Below are positions 21,027-31,722 of a stretch of 64,000 bases of DNA, in pieces. Origin of the DNA: Exophiala sp. HKRS030 (lineage: Eukaryota > Ascomycota > Eurotiomycetes > Chaetothyriales > Herpotrichiellaceae); assembly GCA_023897205.1 (NCBI GenBank), contig JAHWDD010000005.1, positions 434,001 to 498,000 on the forward strand, given 5' to 3'. Numbering within the stretch: the stretch's first letter is position 1; every line of letters begins with the position of its first letter. A model generated the notes under the pieces. It searched no databases and was not told the origin of the DNA. It worked only from the letters and a program-made list of their open reading frames with translations. Position numbers and translations under genes: made by a program.

Positions 21027-21901
21027 CTTTGCGGTGCCGTGGGGCTGTCAATCCCGTGTCAATGAATAGGCGGTACTCGTAGGGGCGGCGAGGTAGACTG
21101 GCGTTCCACCACGCCGTGTTCGCACGATGAGTCCGTTTGATAGTCAAGCACCGGCTTCAGATGCTGTTATGAGCACATTCCCGTCAGTCAGTCGAACTCC
21201 CTCTGATTGATATCCAGGCATATCTTGCACATGCTAATCGTATGCTGGCAGGACAATCAGCTGCCATCCCGAAGACAGCTGACTCGTTCTTCGGTCATAG
21301 CTTCCCACTCCATCAACGGCGGGTGGAACTGGCCTACGTCAAAAGTTGAGATCATACAGCGCTAAACCGAATGCACGAGTACGTAACTTCGTTGTGCCGC
21401 CAGTCACGACTCATCAGTCGTTTGCATCGTCTCTCGCCATCAACCAGCTAACTGGTAAGAGTACGCAAGGGACGACGATCAATTCAGTGCACCCATGACT
21501 TCTCTATGCCATTTGGACCCTTCAAGCACGAGAACGAGTTGAAAAAAAGAGGGTTGTTCAGTACATCATTTCAAGGCTGCGTTAGCAAACTGTCTTTCGT
21601 ACTATCTATTTAGGGTATCTTTTCGAGAGCTGATGAAGCTCTTCGTTGATGTCCGTTGAAGGACATAATCTTCTCGTCTACCTCTTTGAAAGGTAGGTAG
21701 GACACAAACTTTTGGTCGTGTCTGTCATATCATCATCCCGACCTTCTCCCAATCAAGTCGTTGAGAGCCTGCAATTCTTTTGCCGTCCAAGAACAAGAAC
21801 CCGTGTCAATTGTATTCTATGCGTTGAGCATTAGAAACAAACCCTAAAGGTGCCGGCGCCGGTGTTAAATGCATTCCAAATAAAACAATACAGAGCGATA
21901 T
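21027..21901. other. Intergenic region between RTG2-like and SAH1 genes
   Basis: The 875 bp contain the RTG2-like promoter and the SAH1 3' UTR. No coding exon, RNA gene or repeat was recognised. Confidence 0.4.
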
Positions 21902-23251
21902 CTAGTAGCGGTAGAGGTCGGACTTGAAGGGACCCTCAACTTCCAGACCCAAGTACTCGGCTTGGACAGGGGTGAGTTTAGTGAGTTTGGCATTGACGTG
22001 CTCCAAGTGAAGAAGAGCCACTTGCTCGTCGAGGATCTTCGGCAGCACATACACGCCGACCTCCTTCTTGCCGGTCTTGCCGAACTCAATGTACTTCTTG
22101 CCGAAAGCCTCATCCTCGGCCTTGTACAGGAGGATTTGAGCAAGGACTTGGTTGGAGAATGAGCAGGACATGACGAAAGAGGAGTGACCAGTGGCACAGC
22201 CTAGGTTGACTAGACGGCCTTCGGCCAGGAGGATGATGTGACGACCACTGGCCATGGTGTATCGATCGACTTGGGGCTTGATGCTGGTGACCTCCTTGGC
22301 GTTCTTCTTGAGCCAAGCGACATCGATCTCGATGTCAAAGTGACCGATATTGCAGACGATGGCATCGTTACGCATGGCCTCGAAATGCTTTCCGACGATG
22401 ATGTCTCGGCAACCGGTGGTGGTGACGAAGATTTGACCTTGGGCAGCTGCATCATCCATGGTGACGACTTGGTAGCCGGAGACGGCAGCCTGCAGAGCAT
22501 TGATGGGATCAACCTCAGTGACAAGGACACGGGCACCCATGCTGTGGAGAGCTTGAGCACAGCCCTTGCCGACATCACCGAAACCGGCGACAACAGCGAT
22601 CTTGCCAGCAATCATGACATCGGTAGCACGCTTGATGCCATCAACAAGAGATTCCCTGCACCCGTACAAGTTGTCGAACTTGGACTTGGTGACGCTGTCG
22701 TTGACGTTGATGGAGGGGCACAACAACTTCTTGCTCTTGAGCATGCGGTAGAGGTGGTGGACACCAGTAGTGGTCTCCTCTGAGATACCGTAGCAGCCCT
22801 TCAACATCTCTGGGTACTTGTTGTGGACGAGGGCGGTCAAGTCACCACCGTCATCGAGGATGAGGTTCAAGGACTTTCCTGAGGGGAATGCCTTCAATTG
22901 TTGTTCTAAACACCACTCGTACTCTGGCTCTGTCTCACCCTTCCAGGCGAAAACTGGGGTACCACCGGCAGCGATGGCGGCGGCTGCGTGGTCTTGTGTA
23001 GAGAAGATGTTGCAGCTGGTCCAGGTGACTTCAGCACCGAGGGCCTTGAGGGTTTCGATGAGGACGGCAGTTTGGATGGTCATGTGAAGGCAGCCAGCAA
23101 TTCTGGCACCGGCCAGTGGCTGATCGGGAGCGTACTTTCTGCGGATGGCCATCAAACCTGGCATTTCGATCTCTGCGAGTTCGATCTCACGTCGACCGAA
23201 GGCGGCCAACGAGATGTCGGCCACCTTGAATTTTTGGGCTGGAGCACTCAT
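21902..23251 (-). CDS. SAH1: S-adenosyl-L-homocysteine hydrolase
   Basis: This single exon encodes 449 aa, the usual length of the eukaryotic enzyme. It hydrolyses S-adenosylhomocysteine to adenosine and homocysteine in the cytosol, relieving product inhibition of methyltransferases. Clear features are the substrate domain ([35 protein letters not shown]), the Rossmann NAD-binding loop GFGDVGKG at 223-230, and the C-terminal KPQVDRYTM and [18 protein letters not shown] motifs. It ends KSDLYRY as expected for the C-terminal cofactor-locking tail. No intron interrupts the coding sequence. Codon choice is strongly biased (GTC, ACC, AAG), as in highly expressed genes. Confidence 0.98.
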   Translation of the reverse strand: MSAPAQKFKVADISLAAFGRREIELAEIEMPGLMAIRRKYAPDQPLAGARIAGCLHMTIQTAVLIETLKALGAEVTWTSCNIFSTQDHAAAAIAAGGTPVFAWKGETEPEYEWCLEQQLKAFPSGKSLNLILDDGGDLTALVHNKYPEMLKGCYGISEETTTGVHHLYRMLKSKKLLCPSINVNDSVTKSKFDNLYGCRESLVDGIKRATDVMIAGKIAVVAGFGDVGKGCAQALHSMGARVLVTEVDPINALQAAVSGYQVVTMDDAAAQGQIFVTTTGCRDIIVGKHFEAMRNDAIVCNIGHFDIEIDVAWLKKNAKEVTSIKPQVDRYTMASGRHIILLAEGRLVNLGCATGHSSFVMSCSFSNQVLAQILLYKAEDEAFGKKYIEFGKTGKKEVGVYVLPKILDEQVALLHLEHVNAKLTKLTPVQAEYLGLEVEGPFKSDLYRY

Positions 23252-24339
23252 GATTGCGGTAACGAAGGGCTTCTTTGGAAGGAGGAATTCTAGGTGAGAT
23301 TATGGTGTTTAGTGAAAAGAGAGTGAGTGAGTGGGTTATGAGGGGTTGGGAGATCGCTTTTTCTTGTCCTCACCGCAGATGGAGATTTAAAGACTGATTG
23401 AGACTGCGAAAAATTGGTACGGAAAATTGTTGTCCCGCAGAAGCGCATTGTCCACCAATCAGCCCGTCATTCTTCACCCATCAACCCTCCTTCGCTTGTT
23501 TTTCAACTGCCGAGCGTCGAGGACTGGAGGACTCTCTGTTGTCAACGTATCATCAGGTTGTGTTGAAAAGGAAAAAGAGAATCCCCAAAGGATATATATA
23601 TATCTCATCTCTGAATGCCTCACAATGTCATACATGGGCATCTCCACATCATTTGATGTTTGTCGCCAGTCCTTACACATACAAGTGGTGCCCGAGTCGG
23701 GGCCATTGGTGAGGTGGGAGTGTGGACAGTCACGCAGAAGGACATGTGTCGCCTGCTGGTGGCCTTCCCTGCGTCTTTATCGACGCTCGATGATATTTTG
23801 CCCCGATAAGGAAATGAGAAGCCTGGCGCGGCCTCACTCGTCCTCGTTACGTCTCCTATGCACCTGAGATGCCCTTCTCCCTTTTCAACAGGCCCTTGGC
23901 AAGGTAGGTACTCGCCGTACGTTTGAAATGGCCGGCTGTGCTCGCTTCCCGGCCTCTGGCAGACTCAGTGGCAGCGACCAAGTCCGCCAGGACAATCCAA
24001 CAAAAGTATTGTGCATGGTCATCTTCCTCAACTTCCTGCCTACTGACCGCTCTTTTTTCTCGTGGAGTCTAAATACTTCTGTTCGCGCGTTGTCCTACAT
24101 TTGACACAATTTCCCAGCGTCAAAATTCGCCATTGCATTGCGCCATTGCACGCCTATTTTACACAATTTTGCACAGGACCACAAAGTTACTCAACAATCA
24201 AATAATTGGTTATCATCTCGACTACTTAATTTCAAACACAGGTAGCTTCACTCCCATTGTTCACAGTACAAGCAACCTTGGTTTTTTCTGTTCGAGCTCA
24301 GAGGTCGGATCGCCGAAGAACAGGATCGATCGATCATCA
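23252..24339. promoter_or_regulatory. Divergent promoter region between SAH1 and the UPF0643-type gene
   Basis: The 1,088-bp gap lies between two starts. It contains a (TA)n stretch at about 23592-23603 on the SAH1 side and a possible minus-strand splice acceptor (CACCTAG) near 23290 that may mark a SAH1 leader intron, although no donor was pinned down. Confidence 0.35.
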
Positions 24340-25066
24340 ATGACAACTACCACTATACACGTTCCCTTGGTGGCAGAAGAGGTAGATTTGGGGAACCCAT
24401 TGCGGAATACCACTCATGCCCAACCAGGGGGTTTTGAGCATCAATCCGGCAAGATAGACCATCTAGATGCTCGCTGGTTTGTGGTGTCGCCTTACCCCGA
24501 GCCGGAGCATATGCTGGATCTACAAAGTATCGATACACCAAACCGTCTTCTGGCTTTGGCACTGACAACCCTGGCACCTGCTACAAAGGAATATGCCACT
24601 ACGACGTACCAAGATGCTATCAATTGGAGGGATGTAATGACTCGATTGAAGTCCTTGGTGCGAGAACAAGGATACACTTGGACTAGCCAAGAGTTCTACG
24701 TCGTTGACTTCCGGTCAAAGCTCATGGAAGATATCGATTCGGAACTCCTGTTCAAGCTCGACAAATTCTCTCACGTCGAGGCTACTCAAAGCGGTGGATT
24801 GTTGAAATATTGGTATGGCACTCCGGACGGCAACAGAAGGAACCTGGCAACATGTGAGTGAACCTGTCGGATTACCTTTTATCTTCCCAACTAACGGTCT
24901 TCGAGGTGTCTGGCGGAACAAGAACGACGCAATCAAAGGAGGCACTGGACCATGGCATCAGCAAGCTCGCGCTATCATCCCTAGAATGTATGAGCATATT
25001 GATGTCCGAGGTGTTCGCTTGATCATCGAGGACGATGTAGCAAGTTGGACTTTTGCACCGTATTGA
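24340..25066 (+). CDS. UPF0643-type fungal protein
   Basis: Two exons, 24340-24853 and 24906-25066, encode 224 aa across a 52-bp intron with a GTGAGT donor and an AACTAAC branch site. Splicing gives NLATCVWRNKNDAIKGG, which fits the conserved ATCxWRS/N segment of the UPF0643 family; the unspliced frame stops within a codon. The protein is mixed alpha/beta with WFVVSPYPEPEHML near the N-terminus and GVRLIIEDDVASWTFAPY at the end. The function of the family is unknown; the fold reminds me of acetyltransferase-like proteins, but I cannot support that. Upstream in-frame sequence to 24133 is open but is more probably leader, so the ATG at 24340 (MTTTTIHVP) is chosen. Confidence 0.8.
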
Positions 25067-25548
25067 GGTTTGCTTGGGAAGATGACACCCTCGGGCATTG
25101 AAGGAAACGACCAAATTGTATACCGTCCTGGGAATTACTCGGCGAAAGCGATCTTTTTTTCTTTGGAAGAAGGTATTGGACTTGGGATAGACCGGCGTGT
25201 AATAATTTTCTGTATGAAGCACCAAAAATGTCAAAGTCACCCGAGACTATATTGAACGTCTTTTCTTTGATGCGACGCTTTTATTCTCATGTACATTGTC
25301 GTGTTCGTAGAGAAGAGTCCCTGGAAGGACAAGTCGTTTCTGCCATGCAAAAGCCCTCAAAAGTCGTGAACAAGGCGTTTCCCAATCGGGTCTAGCTCGT
25401 TTTGAGTGCAGCTTCAATTTGACCGTCAATGATCTTGGAAGCTACTCGTACCGCAGGAATTGAATTCATCTCCTTCTGAATCTCCCCTCCTCAAGCTCCC
25501 TTTTCGTCACTTACTTTTGAGCTTGACAACCTCTCGATCCCACACAAG
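25067..25548. other. Intergenic region between the UPF0643-type gene and ATP5
   Basis: These 482 bp carry a 3' UTR and the ATP5 promoter, with a CT-rich stretch just before the ATP5 start. Nothing else was seen. Confidence 0.4.
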
Positions 25549-26550
25549 ATGATGTCCTCAAGGGTCATGCGGCCAGCCTTCGCTGCCGCCCGTCGCACAG
25601 CTCCCCGAACAGCTATCCGAACCTACGCTGCTCCTGCAGGTGCCGACACCAAGCCTCCCGTCCCTCTGTTCGGTGTCGATGGAACATATGCGAACGCTTT
25701 GGTACGTCACAGTGATATTTCCCTGGAAATGATGGAGCGGGACTTTTGGGGCTGGAACCTCTCGTGGTGATGGTGGTGGTGCACACGAAAGACCAGCCGG
25801 GACTATTAGGAACCATTCTACCTATTCTCGTTTTGTCGAAGGAGAGAAAAAGCGAGGGAAAAAAATTGGTTCCCCGAAGAGAGTTTTACAACAAAATGGC
25901 TAACAATCATGCTTTGTCTCAAAACAGTACACGGCCGCCGCCAAACAAAACGTGCTCGACCCGACCTCGAAAGCCATCGCCAGCCTTTTCCAGATCCTCA
26001 AGTCCGACCCGAAACTGCAGACCATCATCGCGGCACCCACGCTGTCCGATTCCGACAAGTCCCAGATCGTCGCCGAACTCGAGAAGCACACCGGTGGCGT
26101 CGACAAGACCGGCACCGTCAAGAACTTTTTGTCCGCCCTGGCCGAGAACAATCGTCTCGGTCTGCTCGAGGGCGTGTGTGAGAAGTTTGGCACCCTGATG
26201 AGCGCCGCCAAGGGAGAGGTGGAATTGACCGTCACGAGTGCAAGCGTAAGTCCTTTTCTCCCATCGCGGTCAAACAATTTTTTGGTCCCTCCCAAAGGTT
26301 TTCTCGAGGGAGGATCCGTATCAACAATGCTAACACACCGAAACAGAAACTCGACGATAAACTACTCAAGCGTCTCGAAGCAGCCATCGCCAAGTCCGAA
26401 TACAGCCAAGGCAAGAAGCTCAAGACCGTGACGCATGTCAACCCAGATATCCTCGGCGGTCTCGTGGTCGAAATCGGCGAACGCACCATCGATCTGAGCG
26501 TGTCCAGCAAGATCTCCAAGATGAACAAGATGCTCACCGATACCGTGTAA
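25549..26550 (+). CDS. ATP5: ATP synthase subunit 5 (OSCP), mitochondrial
   Basis: Three exons (25549-25701, 25928-26245, 26347-26550) encode 224 aa. The introns are 226 and 101 bp. The first 25 residues are rich in Arg/Ala (AFAAARRTAPRTAIRTYAAP), a clear mitochondrial presequence. The OSCP domain begins PVPLFGVDGTYANALYTAA and ends with the family's typical TVTHVNPDILGGLVVEIGERTIDLSVSSKI. The protein links the F1 head to the peripheral stalk of ATP synthase in the inner membrane. The length is typical. There are two tandem ATGs at the start, and the first is used. Codon bias is strong toward C-ending codons. Confidence 0.96.
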
Positions 26551-27380
26551 AACAAAAAGAAACAGAAGGAGAAATTTTGGAGATGGGTCACAAGGGGGCC
26601 AGCAGAAGTGACTTTGAGTGGACGACATGCCAACAAAATAGATCAGGCGGAGAAATATATTCTCGGTGTGGTTGTTGTGTTCCCCAGCTCATACAGCCAA
26701 GGCCCTCTTGTTGGGGGGTACTGCTGGTCTTGTATGGAAGGAGAAGAGGTGATGTGTATATAAAAAAACTCATCAATTCATGCATCATTGAAACCTTGTC
26801 CAAGTCAATCAAGTGAACGTGTTTTGATGACAAAAGGACCCAATCACTGACTCTGATAAGTTACCAACTTACGTATTACGCCACTCTCTCTCTCTTTTCC
26901 TCTCGCTCGCGGTCTCTTCACCGCTTGCAAAAGAAATCGAATTGCACGAGAAAAAAGTACTCCTTTTGACACTTCGTGGGTAGAGATATGTGTATGCCCT
27001 CAAGGTGAAATACTCGCCTCGGACATACGAGATTGATCTTCTCACAAATCTCTGCCTGGGTGGAAACAGTAAGATATCGAAACAAGATCAAAACCAAGTC
27101 TTTCTTTATTTGATGAATGATGATCTATACTTGAGATGGTTTGCTAGTCCCTCGACCACCTGGATACCGACTCCGTACGTAAACAGCACCTCTCTTTGCT
27201 TTGCTTGCTCCATACGTTTCCGTCTCGTCTTAAATGCAAGACGCGCTCATCCCAAACGACGCTCCTTTTTACTTTGCTCTCGTTGCTTTCTATGCTCCCA
27301 ATCCCCCCTTTCCTTTCCAATCTGTAATCATCTACCCTCCACCGTCGTGAGCATTACCTCAGTTCCCTCGACCTCACAAC
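26551..27380. other. Convergent intergenic region between ATP5 and the GH63-like gene
   Basis: The 830 bp lie between two 3' ends. There is a CT-rich tract at 26884-26925 and a GACTCCGTA word at 27169, one mismatch from the recurrent motif. No gene was seen. Confidence 0.4.
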
Positions 27381-30300
27381 TTAGTCCAATTGAGCTTCAA
27401 ACTCATCCTCGTAGACCGCGACGCTTTCTTCCGTCTTGAGTCGACTGAGTTGCTCCCCGACGTACTTTTCGAAGTGACTGTCGGCGACGCTCTTCCGGCG
27501 CTCCTTTTCCAGCTTGTCCTCCTCGCCCCACGCGTCGGAATCCGACATCCCACTGTGGGACGGCACCTTGGGGAAATAGCCGTGTTGTTCGCCTTCGCCA
27601 CCGTCCTCGGATTTGGCGTCGCCATTGACGCTAGACACAAAGCTCGATCGGTTGCCGATGGACCGGGAGGTCGACGACCGTCGCATCCGCGGGCCGGGGC
27701 CGGGGGTACCGACGTAAGTGTTTTTCCGGGTGAGGCCACGGCCGTAGATGTCGTCAAAGTAGTGGGAGGCGGCCGTGGAAGGAGTCCTCGGGGTCTGTGG
27801 CAGGCGGCAGTTGATGCCGGTGTCGTGGATCATCTTGGCCATCAGACCCGTCCAGCCGCACTGGTGGGAGGCCCCGAGCCCACGGCCCGTGTCGCCGTCG
27901 AAGAACTCAAAGAACCACAGGTAGTCTCTCCAGTGAGGATCAAAGTCGAGCGTGTCGTTGCCCGCGTTGATCGCACGACGACCTTCGTGGTCACGCACCA
28001 TGAGATGTTGCAGACGATGCTGGATCTCTTCCGCGACGTGGCCCAGGTGCATGTACTCACCAGAGCCGGTCGGGCACTCGACCTGGAAACTGGTGCCGTA
28101 GAACATGTAGAACCGGAGCAGAGACTCGACAAGCAAAAAGTTCACCGCCATCCAGATGGGGCCACGCCAATTGGAGTTTCCACCAAAGAGGCCGGAATCC
28201 GAGTCACCCGAAACGTAGCTGACACCAAACTTCTGACCATTGACATCCATGCTGTAGGGGTGATTTTCGTGATACTTTGACAAGCTCCGGATGCCGTGAT
28301 CGGCGAGGAACTCGGTCTCATCGAGCATCCTCTTCAGAATCTTTTCGAGCCTGTCCTTGCTAACCAGCGACAACAACAGGCGCTGATCTTTACCTCTCTT
28401 GCGCATGGAGGCGATGTTGCGCTCTGCCACGTCGTGGCGGTTCTCAATGAACCACTCCATCCTACGTTTGAAATTGGGGAATTTGTTGATGAGCTCCGGT
28501 TCGAGAGTCAGGACCGCATACAGGGGGATAAGGCCGACCAAGGACCGTACGGGCATCTGCTGCGTCCAAGGCCCACCCCAGGAGATCGCATCGTAGTAGA
28601 AGCCGTCTTCATCGTTCCACAAACTCGTCTCCTGTCCGCCCGACCTGAAAGTCATGGCGTCGGATATCAGGATGAAATGCTCAAAGAATTTGGATGCAAT
28701 GTCTTCGTAGGTACGTCGGTGTTTCGCCAGCTCCAGAGATATGTTGAGCATGCAAAGGCAGTAGAAAGCCATCCACCCCGTACTGTCGGCCTGCTCCAGA
28801 ACACCACCAGTAGGCAAGGGCTCGGAGCGGTTGAACAAACCGATGTTGTCCAGACCCAGGAAACCACCCTCGAAAACGTTCTTGCCATCGAAGTCTTTGC
28901 GGTTCACCCACCACGTAAAGTTGAGCAGCAGTTTCTGGAATACACGTTCGAGAAAGTCGAGATCTTGTCGGCCGTACATTTTTCTTTCAATCTTGAAAGT
29001 CCTGAAGACTGACCATGCATGCACGGGCGGGTTGACGTCTCCGAAATTCCACTCATACGCCGGCAGTTGTCCGTTGGGATGCATGTACCACTCTCGGGTA
29101 AACAGGTCGAGCTGTTTCTTCGCAAACTCCGGGTCCACCATGGCAAGAGGAATACAGTGGAACGCAGAATCCCATGCGGCAAAGAACGGATACTCCCAGG
29201 AGTCGGGCATGGACAAGATATCATCCAAGTACATATGCTTCCAATGCGAGTTTCGGACGTTCTTGCGATTAGGCGGTGGTGGAGGCATATTGGGGTCACC
29301 ATTGGCCCATTGATCCCAGATAAAGTAGTAATGCTGCTTGCACCATAGCATGCCAGACAGCGCTTGTCTCTGGATGTTCCTCAAATCGTCAGCCATTGGA
29401 AGGGGGCTGATGCGGTAGTAAAATTCATCCGCTTCCTGGCGCCTTTGCTCCATGATGTCGTCGAGGAGCTCTTCGTTGAGATAGCCGTCATACTTGCGCG
29501 ACAATCTAAATCTGACCACAGCACATTCTCCAGGAGGGACACCTTCGCCTTGACCAAAGTCATACCAAGCGGCACATTTTGTTCCTGAACATCGAGGGTT
29601 GATGGCACCCTTTTCCTCATCCACAATCCAGCGATGGAAAGCATCCTTGACATAGGGCTGCTTGTTCTTGACTTGATACAGCCGGTCATGGTTGGTGTCG
29701 TTCTCCGTAAACATGAGTTGCGGATGGACATCATCAGCCTCTGGCCCACACCCGGGGGACGCAGACAGTTGGAAGAACCGAGTGCCCAGCTTGTGGTGCT
29801 TGGACTGGGCAGTCATGGGGCCAACCATGCGCACATTCGGCTTGAGCTTCTCAGGCTCATGGCCCCAAGTCCAAGTATTTCTGAACCACATGTGCGGGAT
29901 GATGTGAAGAGGTGCGGCCTCCGGACCCCGGTTGTACGCTGTCACACGGAACAGGAGCTCGTCCGGGTCATCCGTCTCTTTACATGTCTCAATAAAGATA
30001 TCAAAGTAGCGATTGTCCTTGAAGGCATCCGAGTCGATGATGTTGTACTCGCGCTCTTGTTTGCCCCGCTTCGCATTCTCTTCGATCAATTGCTCGTAGG
30101 GGAATCTTCTTTGCGGGTATTTGTAGAGGTATTTCATGTACGCTGTATACACACGAGATTAGCGACCCATCCGGACGCAGCATTCTTGGACCAAGACTCA
30201 CAGTGGGTAGGCGTGTTATCAAGATGGAAGTGTGCCTCCTTGATACTCTCGCCATGATTGCCCTGGGGATTGCTCAGACCGAACAGTCTTTCCTTCAAGT

Positions 30301-30586
30301 ACTCATCCTTCTCGTTCCAAAAGGCAAAGGCAATGTTCTGCAAGCCATGGCTGTCAGAGACCCCGGCAATGCCGTCCTCACCCCATCGATATGCTCTGGA
30401 CCGGGCTTGCTCGTGAGAGAAGTGACTCCAAGCGTCTCCGTTGTCAGAGTAGTCTTCGCGGACCGTGGCCCACTGCCGCTCAGCAACGTATGGCCCCCAT
30501 TTCTTCCAGTATTTTGTCCGCTCGCGGTCCTCTTTCAGACGCTTCTCTTCCTCGCAAAGGTATTCGTGGTGATCGACCACGACCAT
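27381..30586 (-). CDS. GH63-like (mannosylglycerate hydrolase-type) glycoside hydrolase, cytosolic
   Basis: Two exons, 30586-30202 and 30142-27381, are joined by a 59-bp intron and encode 1,048 aa. Splicing gives [19 protein letters not shown]. The N-terminal half is a beta-rich domain with [11 protein letters not shown] and [15 protein letters not shown]. The C-terminal half is an (alpha/alpha)6 barrel with [15 protein letters not shown], a motif of the GH63/MGH1-like family, and [15 protein letters not shown] near the end. The last 150 residues are Ser/Arg/Glu-rich and probably disordered. Unlike ER glucosidase I there is no signal peptide or membrane anchor, so a cytosolic role is likely; the substrate is unknown. 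The open frame extends upstream of 30586 without another ATG, so a further 5' exon is possible. Confidence 0.88.
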
Positions 30587-31722
30587 TCTGGACAGTCTCT
30601 GGGCGATAAGGACCGGTCTAGGATTAGGAGAATACAAATAAATATAGCTCTATAACGGTCCACACATGGCCCGGAAAAGAAGACCGTATGGTCGAGGGTG
30701 AAAATGCGGACTTGAGAAGCGGTCGGTGTACAAAGAGATCGATCAATGGTACTCTCGATCCCGGTCCCGCACCACGGATTAACAAGCGATGAGGCAAGGT
30801 CAGTCAGGGAAGTTTCCTCAAAATACAAAGATTTTTGCCGCAGGTGAAGGAATTTTCCAGTTCGAGCCCATGTCGACAGCAAAAGTCAATAAATTCGATC
30901 TAGGTTTCCAGGTAGTCGGAGGTGTCAGGTGCCAGGAACATGGGCTGCACCGGCTCTCTCGATTGGGGGGGCAAATGGCGATGAAAGAAAGTTGAGGCAT
31001 TGGCCGCCGCTTAGCCTGGGGGAGCCGGTCGTTATAGGCGTCAGTGGCTGATGATGGGGGGCATCGATAGGCCCCGACTCCTGGAAAGCTCGTTCCTTGG
31101 TCTCACTAACGCCCGCTAGACTCGCTAGTCTAGAGGTGCCAAAAATTGCACATGGCAAATTCTCAACAATTTCATGGTATTTTCCACACCGAAACCAAGA
31201 AATTCCAGCCTCGCGACTCCGTATTTAGGCATCCTTCAGAGAGATCTAGGGCCACTTTTAGGTAAGCTTGCCACTAAGTTGTAGACTCCATATACATAGG
31301 TATATACCGGCACATTAATCGTAGGAAGCACACGACGGGGTACTTGTTTCTAGGTAAGAATGTGGATGAAAAGGCGGGCGATTGTCACCCAAAGCTACTC
31401 ACTTTACGCCGTACGGATAATATCTACGGGTACTGCCCATGAGTGTCTCTGATACGGAGTAACAAATGGGCCACAGGGCGCTCCATTCGGATTTCACGAC
31501 CGACTACGGAGGAGCCCGTTAGGTACGGAGTCATCGTGATTGAGCGCATCTTCGATCTCTAATTCTCTATTCTGGTATTCGAAGAAAGCAAATAATTCTG
31601 ATACATCTGAAAAAGCTGAAGGGGCTCGAGGTCTAATACAAACACCAGCGCCAGCGCCCAAAATTCCATGTCCAAAGCATCTTGGAAAGCTCGCCAAAAA
31701 TGCTCTGATAAGATGCACTGAT
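30587..31722. other. Intergenic region between GH63-like and SNF2 genes
   Basis: The 1.1 kb hold the GH63-like promoter and the SNF2-gene 3' UTR. There is an exact TACGGAGTA at 31453, near matches at 31215 and 31524, and a small inverted repeat (CTAGAC-6 nt-GTCTAG, 31116-31133). No gene was seen. Confidence 0.4.

Noticed and set aside
23580..23610. (TA)n as a TATA box for SAH1
   Set aside because: It lies more than 300 bp from the start codon with no supporting transcription-start evidence.
24133..24339. Upstream extension of the UPF0643-type protein by 69 residues
   Set aside because: The added sequence reads like translated A/T-rich leader, and the ATG at 24340 gives a normal-looking start.
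26820..26870. TGATGA followed by CTGA as a possible box C/D snoRNA
   Set aside because: The boxes are only about 20 nt apart, with no terminal stem or room for guide elements.
27390..29348. Long plus-strand frames across the GH63-like gene
   Set aside because: They are antisense to a recognisable 1,048-aa enzyme and contain no motif.
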